From Phenylobacterium sp. NIBR 498073 (GTDB taxonomy: Bacteria > Pseudomonadota > Alphaproteobacteria > Caulobacterales > Caulobacteraceae), in contig NZ_CP114599.1 in the NCBI RefSeq assembly GCF_027286305.1, forward strand, positions 868,001 through 932,000: 64,000 nt of DNA, given 5' to 3'. Positions 27,023-34,679 of this stretch are shown piece after piece; the stretch's first letter is position 1; each line of letters begins with the position of its first letter. A program made the position numbers and the translations under genes. The notes under the pieces were generated by a model that saw only the letters and a program-made list of their open reading frames with translations, was not told where the DNA came from and did not search any database.

Positions 27023-27950
27023 ACATCAGCGCCGTGTTGGCCAGCAGGAGGATGATGGCGGTCGGGACCTGGGCGCGGATCACGCCGTTGCGGTCCTTGA
27101 GCTCCAGCAGCGCCGCCGGGACGATGTTGAAGTTGGCGGCCATCGGCGTCATCAGCGTCCCGCAGAAGCCCGAGAGCATCCCGATCGCGCCCATGATCGC
27201 CGGATCGCCGCCAAACCTTTGAACGATAAGCGGAAGTCCGATGCCCGCGGTCATCACCGGGAAGGCCGCGAAGGCGTTGCCCATGACCATCGTGAAGATC
27301 GCCATGCCGAAGGTATAGGCCGCCACCGCGGCCAGCCGGCTTCCGTCGGGCAGCCACTGGCCGGCCAGCTGGCCGATTACCGCCCCGACCCCGGCGGCGG
27401 CGAACACCGCACCCAGCGCCGCCAGCATCTGCGGCAGCACTGCGGCCCAGCCGACCGTGTCGAGCAGCCGGCGGCCTTCCTGCAACGGGGCTGCGGGACG
27501 CTCGCGCAGCATCGGCATGGCGATGGCCAGGGCGACGAACACCCCGAGGATCAGCGAGACCAGGGTCGCCTGCTTGGGATCGACTAGGCCGGCCAGTTCC
27601 GGGCGCTTGAAGAGGAAGGTTCCGGCCAGGGCCGTGGCGGGGATCGCCAGTGCCGGCAGGAACAGGCGGTCGCCCAGCCGCGCGGCGCTCTCGGCCCGCT
27701 CGGCCGGGCCGGTGGTCGCCGGCTCGCCGCGGCCCAGGCCGCCGAACCCGGCGACGGCGACCATGGCGATGACCACCAGTCCGTTGGCGAAGTCGGGCAG
27801 GTGCGAGCCGAACAGGAAGCTGATCGCGAACAGGCCCCAGAACGCTGTGTTCTTCCAGCGCTTGGGGTTGCTGGCGTCGCGGGCGCTGAGCACGGCGACG
27901 GCGGCGAAGAACGCCCCGCCGATGACATAGAGGACCTCCAGCCCGATCAT
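27000..27950 (-). CDS. DUF979 integral membrane protein
   Basis: A 316-residue protein with eight to ten hydrophobic segments. The segments KRWKNTAFWGLFAISFLFGSHLP and AIGMLSGFCGTLMTPMAANFN mark DUF979. The latter, with its Gly/Thr/Pro-rich re-entrant look, resembles ion-transporter-superfamily loops. It overlaps the upstream DUF969 gene by four bases (ATGA) and the downstream DUF2891 gene by 23. With DUF969 it probably forms a two-component transporter; the substrate is unknown. Confidence 0.9.
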   Translation of the reverse strand: MIGLEVLYVIGGAFFAAVAVLSARDASNPKRWKNTAFWGLFAISFLFGSHLPDFANGLVVIAMVAVAGFGGLGRGEPATTGPAERAESAARLGDRLFLPALAIPATALAGTFLFKRPELAGLVDPKQATLVSLILGVFVALAIAMPMLRERPAAPLQEGRRLLDTVGWAAVLPQMLAALGAVFAAAGVGAVIGQLAGQWLPDGSRLAAVAAYTFGMAIFTMVMGNAFAAFPVMTAGIGLPLIVQRFGGDPAIMGAIGMLSGFCGTLMTPMAANFNIVPAALLELKDRNGVIRAQVPTAIILLLANTALMYVLVFRF

Positions 27951-28624
27951 GGCCGCCCCTGCGCCAGGGCCTGGGCCAGCCGCCGGTCCAGCAGCATCAA
28001 CCGCGTCCCGTGAACCAGCAGCGCCACGAACGCCGTCGGGATCGCCCAGACCGAGAGCTGCAAGGGCTCGACGATGATTCCGTTCTGCTCAAGGAAGCCC
28101 TTGATCAGCAGGATGGAGGCGATGGCGATGAAGATGTCCTCGCCGAAGAACAGCGCGACGTTGTCGGCCGCCGCGGCGTGGGCGCGGATGGTCTGGCGGG
28201 CGTCGTCGGCCAGCGGGCCGTGGTGGGTCTCGGCGGCGGCCTCGGCCATCGGGGCGATCAGCGGGCGCACCATCTGCGCGTGGCCGCCCAGCGAGGTCAG
28301 GCCGAGCGCCGCGGACGCCTGGCGCAGGATGAAGTAGAGCAGCAGCAGGCGTCCGACCGTGGCCGCGCGGACCTGGCCGATCAGGCTCTTGGCGCGCTCC
28401 TGCAACCCGGCCCGCTCCAGCAGGCCGATGACCGGCAGCACCACCCAGACCACGGAAACATAACGATTTTCCTTGAACGCCTTGCCGAAAGTCTCGACCA
28501 CCTCGACCGGCCCCATGCCGCCGGCGAGGCCCGTGACCAGCGCCGCGAGCGTGACCACCAGCAGCGGATTGAGCCGGGCCACGAACCCGACCACGACGAC
28601 GGCGATGCCGATCAGTGGAAGCAA
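27947..28624 (-). CDS. DUF969 integral membrane protein
   Basis: A 225-residue membrane protein, five or six hydrophobic segments. It carries the DUF969 phrases VVGFVARLNPLLVVTLAALVTGL, NRYVSVVWVVLPVIGLLERAGLQERA and TSLGGHAQMVRPLIAPMAEAAAE. Its pairing with DUF979 across many bacteria suggests a split transporter. It is the first gene of the DUF969-DUF979-DUF2891 operon; the 260 bases upstream include a DnaA box and face a divergent small gene. Confidence 0.9.
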   Translation of the reverse strand: MLPLIGIAVVVVGFVARLNPLLVVTLAALVTGLAGGMGPVEVVETFGKAFKENRYVSVVWVVLPVIGLLERAGLQERAKSLIGQVRAATVGRLLLLYFILRQASAALGLTSLGGHAQMVRPLIAPMAEAAAETHHGPLADDARQTIRAHAAAADNVALFFGEDIFIAIASILLIKGFLEQNGIIVEPLQLSVWAIPTAFVALLVHGTRLMLLDRRLAQALAQGRP

Positions 28625-28713
28625 TGCGTTCGGGCTCCCTGGCGGGCGCGACCAACAGCGCCGAGGCCCTGAACTCTAGCTCGCCCGGCGCGTTGCGTAA
28701 TCGCAGGAAGATC

Positions 28714-28727
28714 CTCGGTCGACCGAG
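28714..28727. repeat. 14-bp perfect palindrome
   Basis: CTCGGTCGACCGAG reads the same on both strands and abuts a consensus DnaA box. It lies about 90 bases upstream of the DUF969 start, on the other strand, and 157 bases before the small membrane-protein gene. It is the size of a dimeric repressor operator. Confidence 0.45.
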
Positions 28728-28736
28728 TTATCCACA
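28728..28736 (+). promoter_or_regulatory. Consensus DnaA box
   Basis: TTATCCACA, the exact DnaA consensus, occurs singly in the divergent region between the DUF969 operon and the 51-residue membrane protein gene. With no further boxes, AT-rich tract or replication genes nearby it is more likely a regulatory site than an origin. Confidence 0.5.
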
Positions 28737-28884
28737 GTGAAGATCGGCCAGCCGACGGGCTCTGTTCTTGCGCCTATTTGTCGCAAAGTCGCACGGGACT
28801 TTGCAGATCGGTTAATCCGTGTCAGCCTTCTCCCGTCCCCGCCGCTCGACCGGCAGGGATCAAAGAAAAGTCTGGGAGCGAAAC

Positions 28885-29040
28885 ATGCCACGACCCGTCG
28901 CCTTTGGAGGCGCATCGCGGGGAGCTGCTCGGGGCCTCACCTCGATCGCCTGCCTCGCCTTTGTCGGAATGCTCGCCATCGCCTTCTGGGCCGGCGCTCT
29001 TTGGATCGGCAACACCCTGATCCACCTGTTGGCCGGTTGA
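28885..29040 (+). CDS. 51-residue single-span membrane protein
   Basis: A short gene that is easily overlooked. The ATG follows GGGAG at good spacing. The product starts with a basic, Ser/Gly/Arg-rich leader of about 17 residues (MPRPVAFGGASRGAARG), followed by one hydrophobic span (SIACLAFVGMLAIAFWAGAL) and a short tail ending LLAG. A strong bidirectional hairpin terminator follows four bases after the stop. The combination of ribosome-binding site, membrane span and terminator supports a real gene. No family recognised. Confidence 0.65.
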   Translation: MPRPVAFGGASRGAARGLTSIACLAFVGMLAIAFWAGALWIGNTLIHLLAG

Positions 29041-29044
29041 CGCG

Positions 29045-29080
29045 AAAAAGGCGGCGCCCCTGCGAGCGCCGCCTTCATTG
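29045..29080. terminator. Bidirectional terminator
   Basis: A perfect 10-bp stem (arms 29048-29057 and 29066-29075) with an A-run on its left and T-rich sequence on its right lies between the small membrane-protein gene and ugd. It can serve both converging genes; the minus-strand T-run suits ugd best. Confidence 0.8.
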
Positions 29081-29097
29081 TTTGTGCGACGGGCCCT

Positions 29098-30402
29098 TTA
29101 GGCGCGGCCGATCGAGGCGTACTTGATGCCGCGGCCGCGCACGTCGTCCGGGCGATAGATGTTGCGCAGGTCGATCAGCGCCGGGGTCTTCATGACCTCC
29201 TTGACGCGATCGAGGTCGAGCGCGCGGAACTGATCCCATTCGGTGATGATCACCAGGGCGTCGGCGCCGGCCGCCGCCTCGTAGGAATCCGACTTGAACT
29301 CGACGCCGGGCAGCATGTGCTTGGCCTCGTGCGCGCCTTCCGGATCATAGGCCTGGACCTTGGCGCCCATGGCTTGCAGGGCCGGGATGATGTCCAGGCT
29401 CGGCGCGTCGCGCATGTCGTCGGTGTTGGGCTTGAAGGTCAGGCCGAGCACGCCGACGGTCTTGCCGGTCAGGTCGCCGTCCATGGTGTCTGCGACCTTC
29501 GTCGCCATGGCCTTCTTGCGTGCATCGTTGATCTCGACGGTGGCTTCGATCAGCCGGGTCGGCGCGCCGGCGGCGGCGGCGGTGCGCACCAGGGCCAGGG
29601 TGTCCTTCGGGAAGCAGGAGCCGCCGTAGCCAGGGCCCGCGTGCAGGAACTTGCTGCCGATCCGCTTGTCGAGGCCGATGCCGCGGGCGACCTGCTGGAC
29701 GTCGGCGCCTACCGCCTCGCAGAGGTCGGCCATCTCGTTGATGAAGGTGATCTTCATGGCGAGGAAGGCGTTGGCCGCGTACTTGATCAGCTCGCTGGTG
29801 CGCCGGCCGGTGAACAGGATCGGCGTCTCGTTCAGGAACAGCGGGCGGTAGAGCTCGGTCATCACCGGGCGGGCGCGCTCGTCCTCCATGCCCACCACCA
29901 CGCGGTCGGGGCGCTTGAAGTCCTCAATCGCCGCGCCTTCGCGCAGGAACTCAGGGTTCGAGACCACCGCGAACTGGGCGTCGGGACGCTTGGCCTTCAC
30001 GATGCGTTCGATGTCGTCGCCGGTGCCGACCGGCACGGTCGACTTGGTGACGATGACGGTGAAGCCGTCCAGCAGGCCGGCGATCTCCTCGGCGGCGGCA
30101 TGGACGTAGGTCATGTCGGCATGGCCGTTGTCGCGGCGCGGGGGCGTGCCCACGGCGATGAACACCGCGTCGGCCTTCTTCACCGCCTCGGCCGCGTCGG
30201 TGTCGAAGAACAGGCGGCCGGCCTGCACGTTCTTGGCGACCAGGACGTCGAGCCCCGGTTCATAGATCGGGATGCCGCCGGTGCGCAGGCGCTCGATCTT
30301 GCTGGCGTCCTTGTCGATGCAGGTCACCGTGTGACCGAAGTCGGCGAAACAGGCCCCGCTCACCAGGCCCACATAGCCGGTGCCGATCATCGTGACGTGC
30401 AT
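29098..30402 (-). CDS. ugd: UDP-glucose 6-dehydrogenase
   Basis: A 434-residue enzyme that oxidises UDP-glucose to UDP-glucuronate with two NAD+. The Rossmann start MHVTMIGTGYVGLVSG, the VAVGTPPRR-type loop, STVPVGTGD, the NPEFLREG segment, and the catalytic cysteine in GYGGSCFPKDTLAL are all present. Ends with the third-domain motif NIYRPDDVRGRGIKY. Substrate comes from GalU. Cytoplasmic; supports acidic polysaccharide or LPS synthesis. Confidence 0.97.
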   Translation of the reverse strand: MHVTMIGTGYVGLVSGACFADFGHTVTCIDKDASKIERLRTGGIPIYEPGLDVLVAKNVQAGRLFFDTDAAEAVKKADAVFIAVGTPPRRDNGHADMTYVHAAAEEIAGLLDGFTVIVTKSTVPVGTGDDIERIVKAKRPDAQFAVVSNPEFLREGAAIEDFKRPDRVVVGMEDERARPVMTELYRPLFLNETPILFTGRRTSELIKYAANAFLAMKITFINEMADLCEAVGADVQQVARGIGLDKRIGSKFLHAGPGYGGSCFPKDTLALVRTAAAAGAPTRLIEATVEINDARKKAMATKVADTMDGDLTGKTVGVLGLTFKPNTDDMRDAPSLDIIPALQAMGAKVQAYDPEGAHEAKHMLPGVEFKSDSYEAAAGADALVIITEWDQFRALDLDRVKEVMKTPALIDLRNIYRPDDVRGRGIKYASIGRA

Positions 30403-30524
30403 GGGTTATCCTTGAGATCCGTTCCCGCCCCGTTTTTCACCACGCCGCGAGCGCCCCCGCAATCGCACGTCGATCCAGAACGGAACAATGTTGTTTTGAG
30501 TAAGCAAGCTGCGCGCCAGCGGCG

Positions 30525-32024
30525 CTAGACTTCCTGATTGTAGGCGCCGACCTGCGGACGTCTGGCCAGTCGCGGCTTTACTTCCTGTCGGAAGAGCGCG
30601 CGCATGTCGTCGTCGGACTGCGTGCTTTCCACCACCACGACGATCTCGGGCTTGTTGGACGAAGCCCGCACCAGCACCCAGGAGCCGTCCTCCAGCGCTA
30701 CGCGCACACCGTTGACGGTGATCACCTCGACGATCTTGCGGCCGAGGATCGTGCCGCCCGAAGCGGCCAGGGCTTCGTATTCGGCGACCACGTCGGCGAC
30801 GACGCCGTACTTTTCCTCGTCGGCGCAGTGCGGCGACATGGTCAGCGAGGTGAACGCCACCGGCAGGGCGGCCTTCAGCTGCGAGAGCGTCTTGCCAGGG
30901 TTGCGGTCCAGCATCGACAGGATCGCCGCCGCCGCGGTCAGGCCGCAGTCGTAGCCGTTGCCCAGGGGCGGATTGAAGAAGAAGTGGCCGCTTTTCTCGA
31001 ACCCGGCCAGGGCGCCGATCTCGGCGGTCTTGCGCTTGATGTAGCTGTGGCCGGTCTTCCAGTAGACGGTGGTCGCGCCGTTGGCCTTCAGTACCGGATC
31101 GGTGGCGAACAGACCGGTGGACTTCACGTCGACCACGAAGGTCGCGTCCTTGTGCAGGGCCGAGAGGTCGCGCGCCAGCATCAGGCCGATCTTGTCGGCG
31201 AAGATTTCCTCGCCGGTGTCGTCGACCACGCCGCAGCGGTCGCCGTCGCCGTCGAAGCCCAGCGCCAGGTCCGCGCCATGCTCTTTGACGGCCTTGGCCA
31301 TCTCCTTGAGCATCTCGTGGTCTTCCGGATTGGGGTTGTAGCGCGGGAAGGTCCAGTCGAGGTCACAGTCCATTTCGATGACCTCGACGCCCATGTTGCG
31401 CAGGGCCTGCGGCGCGAAGGCCCCGGCCGTGCCGTTGCCGCAGGCGCAGACCACCTTCAATGGCCGCTTGATCTGCGCGCGCTTGGAAACGTCGTCGATG
31501 AAGCTCTGGGCGAAGCCCTGCACATGGGTCAGCGAGCCGCCGGGACGGGTCTTGCCCTCGCCGCCCAGCACGATCTCCTTCAGGCGGCCCATCTCGACCG
31601 GGCCGAAGGTCAGCGGCCGCTGGGCGCCCATCTTCACGCCGGTCCAGCCGTTCTCGTTGTGGCTGGCGGTGACCATCGCCACGCAGGGCGCATCCAGCGC
31701 GAACTGCGCGAAATAGGCGGTCGGCGACAGCGCCAGGCCGATGTCGACCACCTCGCAGCCGGCGGCCACCAGCCCGACGGTCAGCGCCTGTTTGATCGAC
31801 AGCGAATAGGACCGGTAGTCGTGACCGACGACGATTTTCGTCTGGCCGAGTTCCTGGATGTAGGTCCCTAGACCCAGCCCCAGCGCCTCGATCCCCAGAA
31901 GGTTGATCTCGGGCCCGAACAGCCAGCGCGCGTCGTATTCGCGGAAGCCCGTCGCCTTCACCAGCGGGGTGACTTCGTATTCGAACGTATTGGGCGTGAG
32001 ATCGGCGCGCGGGACGGGCAGCAT
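30525..32024 (-). CDS. Phosphomannomutase/phosphoglucomutase
   Basis: A 499-residue alpha-D-phosphohexomutase. The FREYDARWLFGPEINLLGIEAL start region resembles AlgC-type enzymes, the active-site loop is MVTASHNENGWTGVK, the metal loop is ALGFDGDGDRCGV, and the sugar-specificity loop is AGFEKSGHFFF. Such enzymes interconvert mannose or glucose 6- and 1-phosphates for GDP-mannose, UDP-glucose and LPS. It lies about 100 bases downstream of kdsD on the same strand and upstream of ugd. Confidence 0.92.
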   Translation of the reverse strand: MLPVPRADLTPNTFEYEVTPLVKATGFREYDARWLFGPEINLLGIEALGLGLGTYIQELGQTKIVVGHDYRSYSLSIKQALTVGLVAAGCEVVDIGLALSPTAYFAQFALDAPCVAMVTASHNENGWTGVKMGAQRPLTFGPVEMGRLKEIVLGGEGKTRPGGSLTHVQGFAQSFIDDVSKRAQIKRPLKVVCACGNGTAGAFAPQALRNMGVEVIEMDCDLDWTFPRYNPNPEDHEMLKEMAKAVKEHGADLALGFDGDGDRCGVVDDTGEEIFADKIGLMLARDLSALHKDATFVVDVKSTGLFATDPVLKANGATTVYWKTGHSYIKRKTAEIGALAGFEKSGHFFFNPPLGNGYDCGLTAAAAILSMLDRNPGKTLSQLKAALPVAFTSLTMSPHCADEEKYGVVADVVAEYEALAASGGTILGRKIVEVITVNGVRVALEDGSWVLVRASSNKPEIVVVVESTQSDDDMRALFRQEVKPRLARRPQVGAYNQEV

Positions 32025-32120
32025 CGTAACTCCGTTATCTCTGTCTCGTGGTTCTTAAAGGCCCGCAGACCTTAAGACCATGCGAACGCGAACCTTCGAG
32101 GGACGTTTCGTGACGATCCG

Positions 32121-33101
32121 TCAGACCCCGGCGCGAACCAGATCGTGCACCCGCAGGATGCCGACCGGCCGCCCGTCATCGACCACGAACAGCACCGTGA
32201 CCATCGGCAGCGGGTCGCTCATCAGCGCCAGGGCCTCGGCCGCCAGCATCTGCGGCGGCGCAGTTTTCTTGGGGCCTGCGGTCATCACCTCGCCGGCGGT
32301 ACGGGTCAGCAGGCCGTCGAGATGGCGGCGCAGGTCGCCGTCGGTGATCACGCCCTTCAGCGCCCCGCTCGCATCGGTGACGCCGACGATCCCGAACGCC
32401 TTTTCGGTCATCACCAGCAGCGCCTCGGACATCGGCGTCGCCTCGCCGACCAGCGGCAGCTCGTCCTTGCCGTGCATCAGGTCGCCGACCGTGCGCAACA
32501 TGGCGCCCAGCTTGCCGCCCGGGTGGAAGATCTTGAAGTCCTTGGCGCTGAACCCACGCCGCTCCAGCAACGACACCGCCAGGGCGTCGCCGATGGCGAT
32601 CTGCAGGGTGGTGGAGGTGGTCGGCGCTTTGACCTCGGAGGTCACCTCGGTGGCGTCGGCCAGCAGCAGCGCGACGTCGGCGGCCTGGCCCAGCGGGCTG
32701 TCGGCGAAGGCGGTCAGCGCGATCAGCGGGATATGGAAGCGCCGGGAGTAGGCGATGACGTCGGCCAGTTCCTGGTTCTGGCCGGACTTCGACAGCGCCA
32801 GGATGACGTCGCCCTCGGCGATCATGCCCAGGTCGCCGTGGCTGGCCTCATTGGCGTGCACGAAGAAGGCCGGAGCCCCGGTCGAGGCGAAGGTCGCGGC
32901 GATCTTCTTGGCCACGTGCCCCGATTTGCCGATGCCGGTGCAGATCACCCGGCCCTTGGCGGCGAACAGCAGGTCGACGGCCTTCTCGAAGGCCTCGCCC
33001 AGGGTGTCGGCTTGCAGGCGCAGGGCGTCGGCCTCGGCGGTCAGCACGCGCCGACCCACGGCGACGGCGTCGAACTTGGTCATCTGGGCGGCGTCCGTCA
33101 T
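32121..33101 (-). CDS. kdsD: Arabinose-5-phosphate isomerase (KpsF/GutQ family)
   Basis: A 326-residue isomerase making D-arabinose 5-phosphate from ribulose 5-phosphate, the first committed step to Kdo. An N-terminal SIS domain (about residues 35-170; CTGIGKSGHVAKKIAATFASTG and SKSGQNQELADVI) is followed by two CBS domains (about 205-325; VITDGDLRRHL is in the second). FFVHANEASHGDLGMI is typical of the family. The ATG overlaps the stop of the small membrane protein by four bases. Feeds the Kdo used by waaA at the far end of the window. Confidence 0.95.
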   Translation of the reverse strand: MTDAAQMTKFDAVAVGRRVLTAEADALRLQADTLGEAFEKAVDLLFAAKGRVICTGIGKSGHVAKKIAATFASTGAPAFFVHANEASHGDLGMIAEGDVILALSKSGQNQELADVIAYSRRFHIPLIALTAFADSPLGQAADVALLLADATEVTSEVKAPTTSTTLQIAIGDALAVSLLERRGFSAKDFKIFHPGGKLGAMLRTVGDLMHGKDELPLVGEATPMSEALLVMTEKAFGIVGVTDASGALKGVITDGDLRRHLDGLLTRTAGEVMTAGPKKTAPPQMLAAEALALMSDPLPMVTVLFVVDDGRPVGILRVHDLVRAGV

Positions 33102-33343
33102 TTCGTGGGGCTGAGCTTCTGGGCTTGGATGTCGGCGACCGCCTCGCGCGCGGCCTTGATCCGCTGCTCGGAGGCTTCGGTCTCGCGCTGCATGGCTGCC
33201 TTGGCCTGGGCGGTCTGCTGCACGGGCGTGTGGCCGAACGGTCCGGGCGAGCGGGCGCCCAGGCCCTGGGGCCAGACGGCGGCCAGCGCCAAAAGGGCGA
33301 GCGCCAGGATCGCGGCGAGCGGATAGAACAGGCGATCGGACAT
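33098..33343 (-). CDS. Small membrane-anchored protein upstream of kdsD
   Basis: An 81-residue protein: one N-terminal membrane span (LFYPLAAILALALLALAAVW) and then a hydrophilic, likely periplasmic, helical tail rich in Ala, Gln, Glu and Lys. Its position at the head of the kdsD transcript with an ATGA overlap recalls the LptC-type genes that sit near kdsD elsewhere, but the chain is far shorter than LptC and no beta-jellyroll is visible. No family recognised. Confidence 0.7.
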   Translation of the reverse strand: MSDRLFYPLAAILALALLALAAVWPQGLGARSPGPFGHTPVQQTAQAKAAMQRETEASEQRIKAAREAVADIQAQKLSPTK

Positions 33344-33445
33344 GGGTGCTCATATAGACAGCGCCGCCCTCATCGGCCAGCGGACCTTGACGCTGGGGGC
33401 GCCGGGCCTTAGCCCGCTGGCAACCTGCAGACGGAGCGCCGCGCC

Positions 33446-34159
33446 TTGCCCACCTTGATCCTTCTTCGCCACGGCCAGAGCCAATGGAACCTCGAAGACC
33501 GCTTCACCGGTTGGGTGGACGTCGACCTGACCGCCGAGGGGGAGGCCCAGGCCAGGAAGGGCGGCGAGCTGATCAAGGCGGCCGGGCTGCAGATCGACCG
33601 GGCCTACACCTCGGTGCTGACCCGCGCCATCCGCACCCTATGGCTGGCCCTGACCGCCGCTGGCCAGGTGTTCGTGCCCGAGACCAAGGACTGGCGCCTG
33701 AACGAGCGCCACTACGGCGGGCTGACCGGCCTCAACAAGACCGAGACCGCCGCCAAGCATGGCGATGACCAGGTCAAGGTGTGGCGTCGTTCGTACGACG
33801 TGCCGCCGCCGCCGCTGGCGCCGGGCGGCGAGTTCGATTTCTCCAAAGACCGCCGCTACGCCGGCGCGACGCTGCCCGACACCGAGAGCCTGAAGACCAC
33901 CCTCGACCGCGTGCAGCCGTACTGGGACGCCGAGATCGCCCCGCACCTGAAGGCGGGTGAGACCCTGCTGGTTGCGGCGCATGGCAATTCTCTACGCGCG
34001 ATTGTGAAGCTGCTGTTCGGCCTGTCAGACGAGGCCATCATCGGCGTTGAAATCCCGACCGGAAATCCGCTGCTGATCGAGCTCGACGCTAACCTTAAGC
34101 CGACCTCGGCGCGTTACCTCGACGAGGCCCGCGCCACGGCCCTACCGCCGGTCGCATGA
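33446..34159 (+). CDS. gpmA: 2,3-bisphosphoglycerate-dependent phosphoglycerate mutase, TTG start
   Basis: A 237-residue dPGM interconverting 3- and 2-phosphoglycerate. The catalytic RHG motif ([12 protein letters not shown]), the ENRFTGW-like [13 protein letters not shown], the RAIRT segment, the acid [12 protein letters not shown] and the second histidine in [11 protein letters not shown] are all intact. The only start that gives the standard N terminus PTLILLRHG is TTG, with a GGAG about ten bases before it. The stop overlaps the next start (ATGA). Confidence 0.95.
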   Translation: MPTLILLRHGQSQWNLEDRFTGWVDVDLTAEGEAQARKGGELIKAAGLQIDRAYTSVLTRAIRTLWLALTAAGQVFVPETKDWRLNERHYGGLTGLNKTETAAKHGDDQVKVWRRSYDVPPPPLAPGGEFDFSKDRRYAGATLPDTESLKTTLDRVQPYWDAEIAPHLKAGETLLVAAHGNSLRAIVKLLFGLSDEAIIGVEIPTGNPLLIELDANLKPTSARYLDEARATALPPVA

Positions 34160-34599
34160 CCTCGGGCGCCGACCTTGCGCACATGCGCCGCGCCATCGCC
34201 CTGGCGCGGACGCATGTCGGCCTGACCGGGGACAATCCCAGCGTCGGCTGCGTTCTGGTCAAGGACGGCGTCGTCGTCGGCGAAGGGGTCACCGCCACAG
34301 GCGGTCGCCCGCATGCCGAGGAGCAGGCTATTGAAAAAGCAGGTGAAAATGCGCTGGGCGCTGTCGCCTACGTGACGCTTGAGCCGTGCGGCGCGCGCTC
34401 GTCCGGCGCGGCGTCCTGCTCGCAGCGGCTGGTCGTGGCCGGCGTCGCCGAGGTGGTGATCGCCTGCGAAGACGCCTCGCCCTACGCCTCCGGACAGGGG
34501 GCTGAGCGGCTGGCGGCGGCCGGCGTCCCGGTGCGCCTGGGCGTGCTCGCCGACGAGGCCGCGGGCCTCTATGAAACCTACCAGCCGCCCCGCAATTAA
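34156..34599 (+). CDS. Zinc deaminase domain protein, RibD N-domain-like
   Basis: A 147-residue CMP/dCMP-deaminase-fold protein. Zinc and catalytic residues are in PHAEEQAI (His, Glu) and [14 protein letters not shown] (two Cys). The [14 protein letters not shown] start and [16 protein letters not shown] end follow the deaminase half of RibD (diaminohydroxyphosphoribosylaminopyrimidine deaminase), but the reductase half is absent and no rib genes are near. It could be a stand-alone pyrimidine-type deaminase. Coupled to gpmA by ATGA. Confidence 0.8.
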   Translation: MTSGADLAHMRRAIALARTHVGLTGDNPSVGCVLVKDGVVVGEGVTATGGRPHAEEQAIEKAGENALGAVAYVTLEPCGARSSGAASCSQRLVVAGVAEVVIACEDASPYASGQGAERLAAAGVPVRLGVLADEAAGLYETYQPPRN

Positions 34600-34679
34600 C
34601 CACCGCAGCCTAACCCGCGGAAAGAGCGTGTTAATTACGCGAGCCTAGGATCGGACCCTGAAAGTCAGTGGGGTTTCCG

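Noticed and set aside
28685..28760. Origin of replication near the DnaA box
   Set aside because: Only one consensus box, no AT-rich unwinding region, and no hemE, dnaA or gidA-type neighbours are present.
34600..34660. CtrA-like half-sites (TTAACC, TTAATT) before the pentapeptide gene
   Set aside because: The half-sites are not spaced by seven bases; single TTAA motifs occur by chance.
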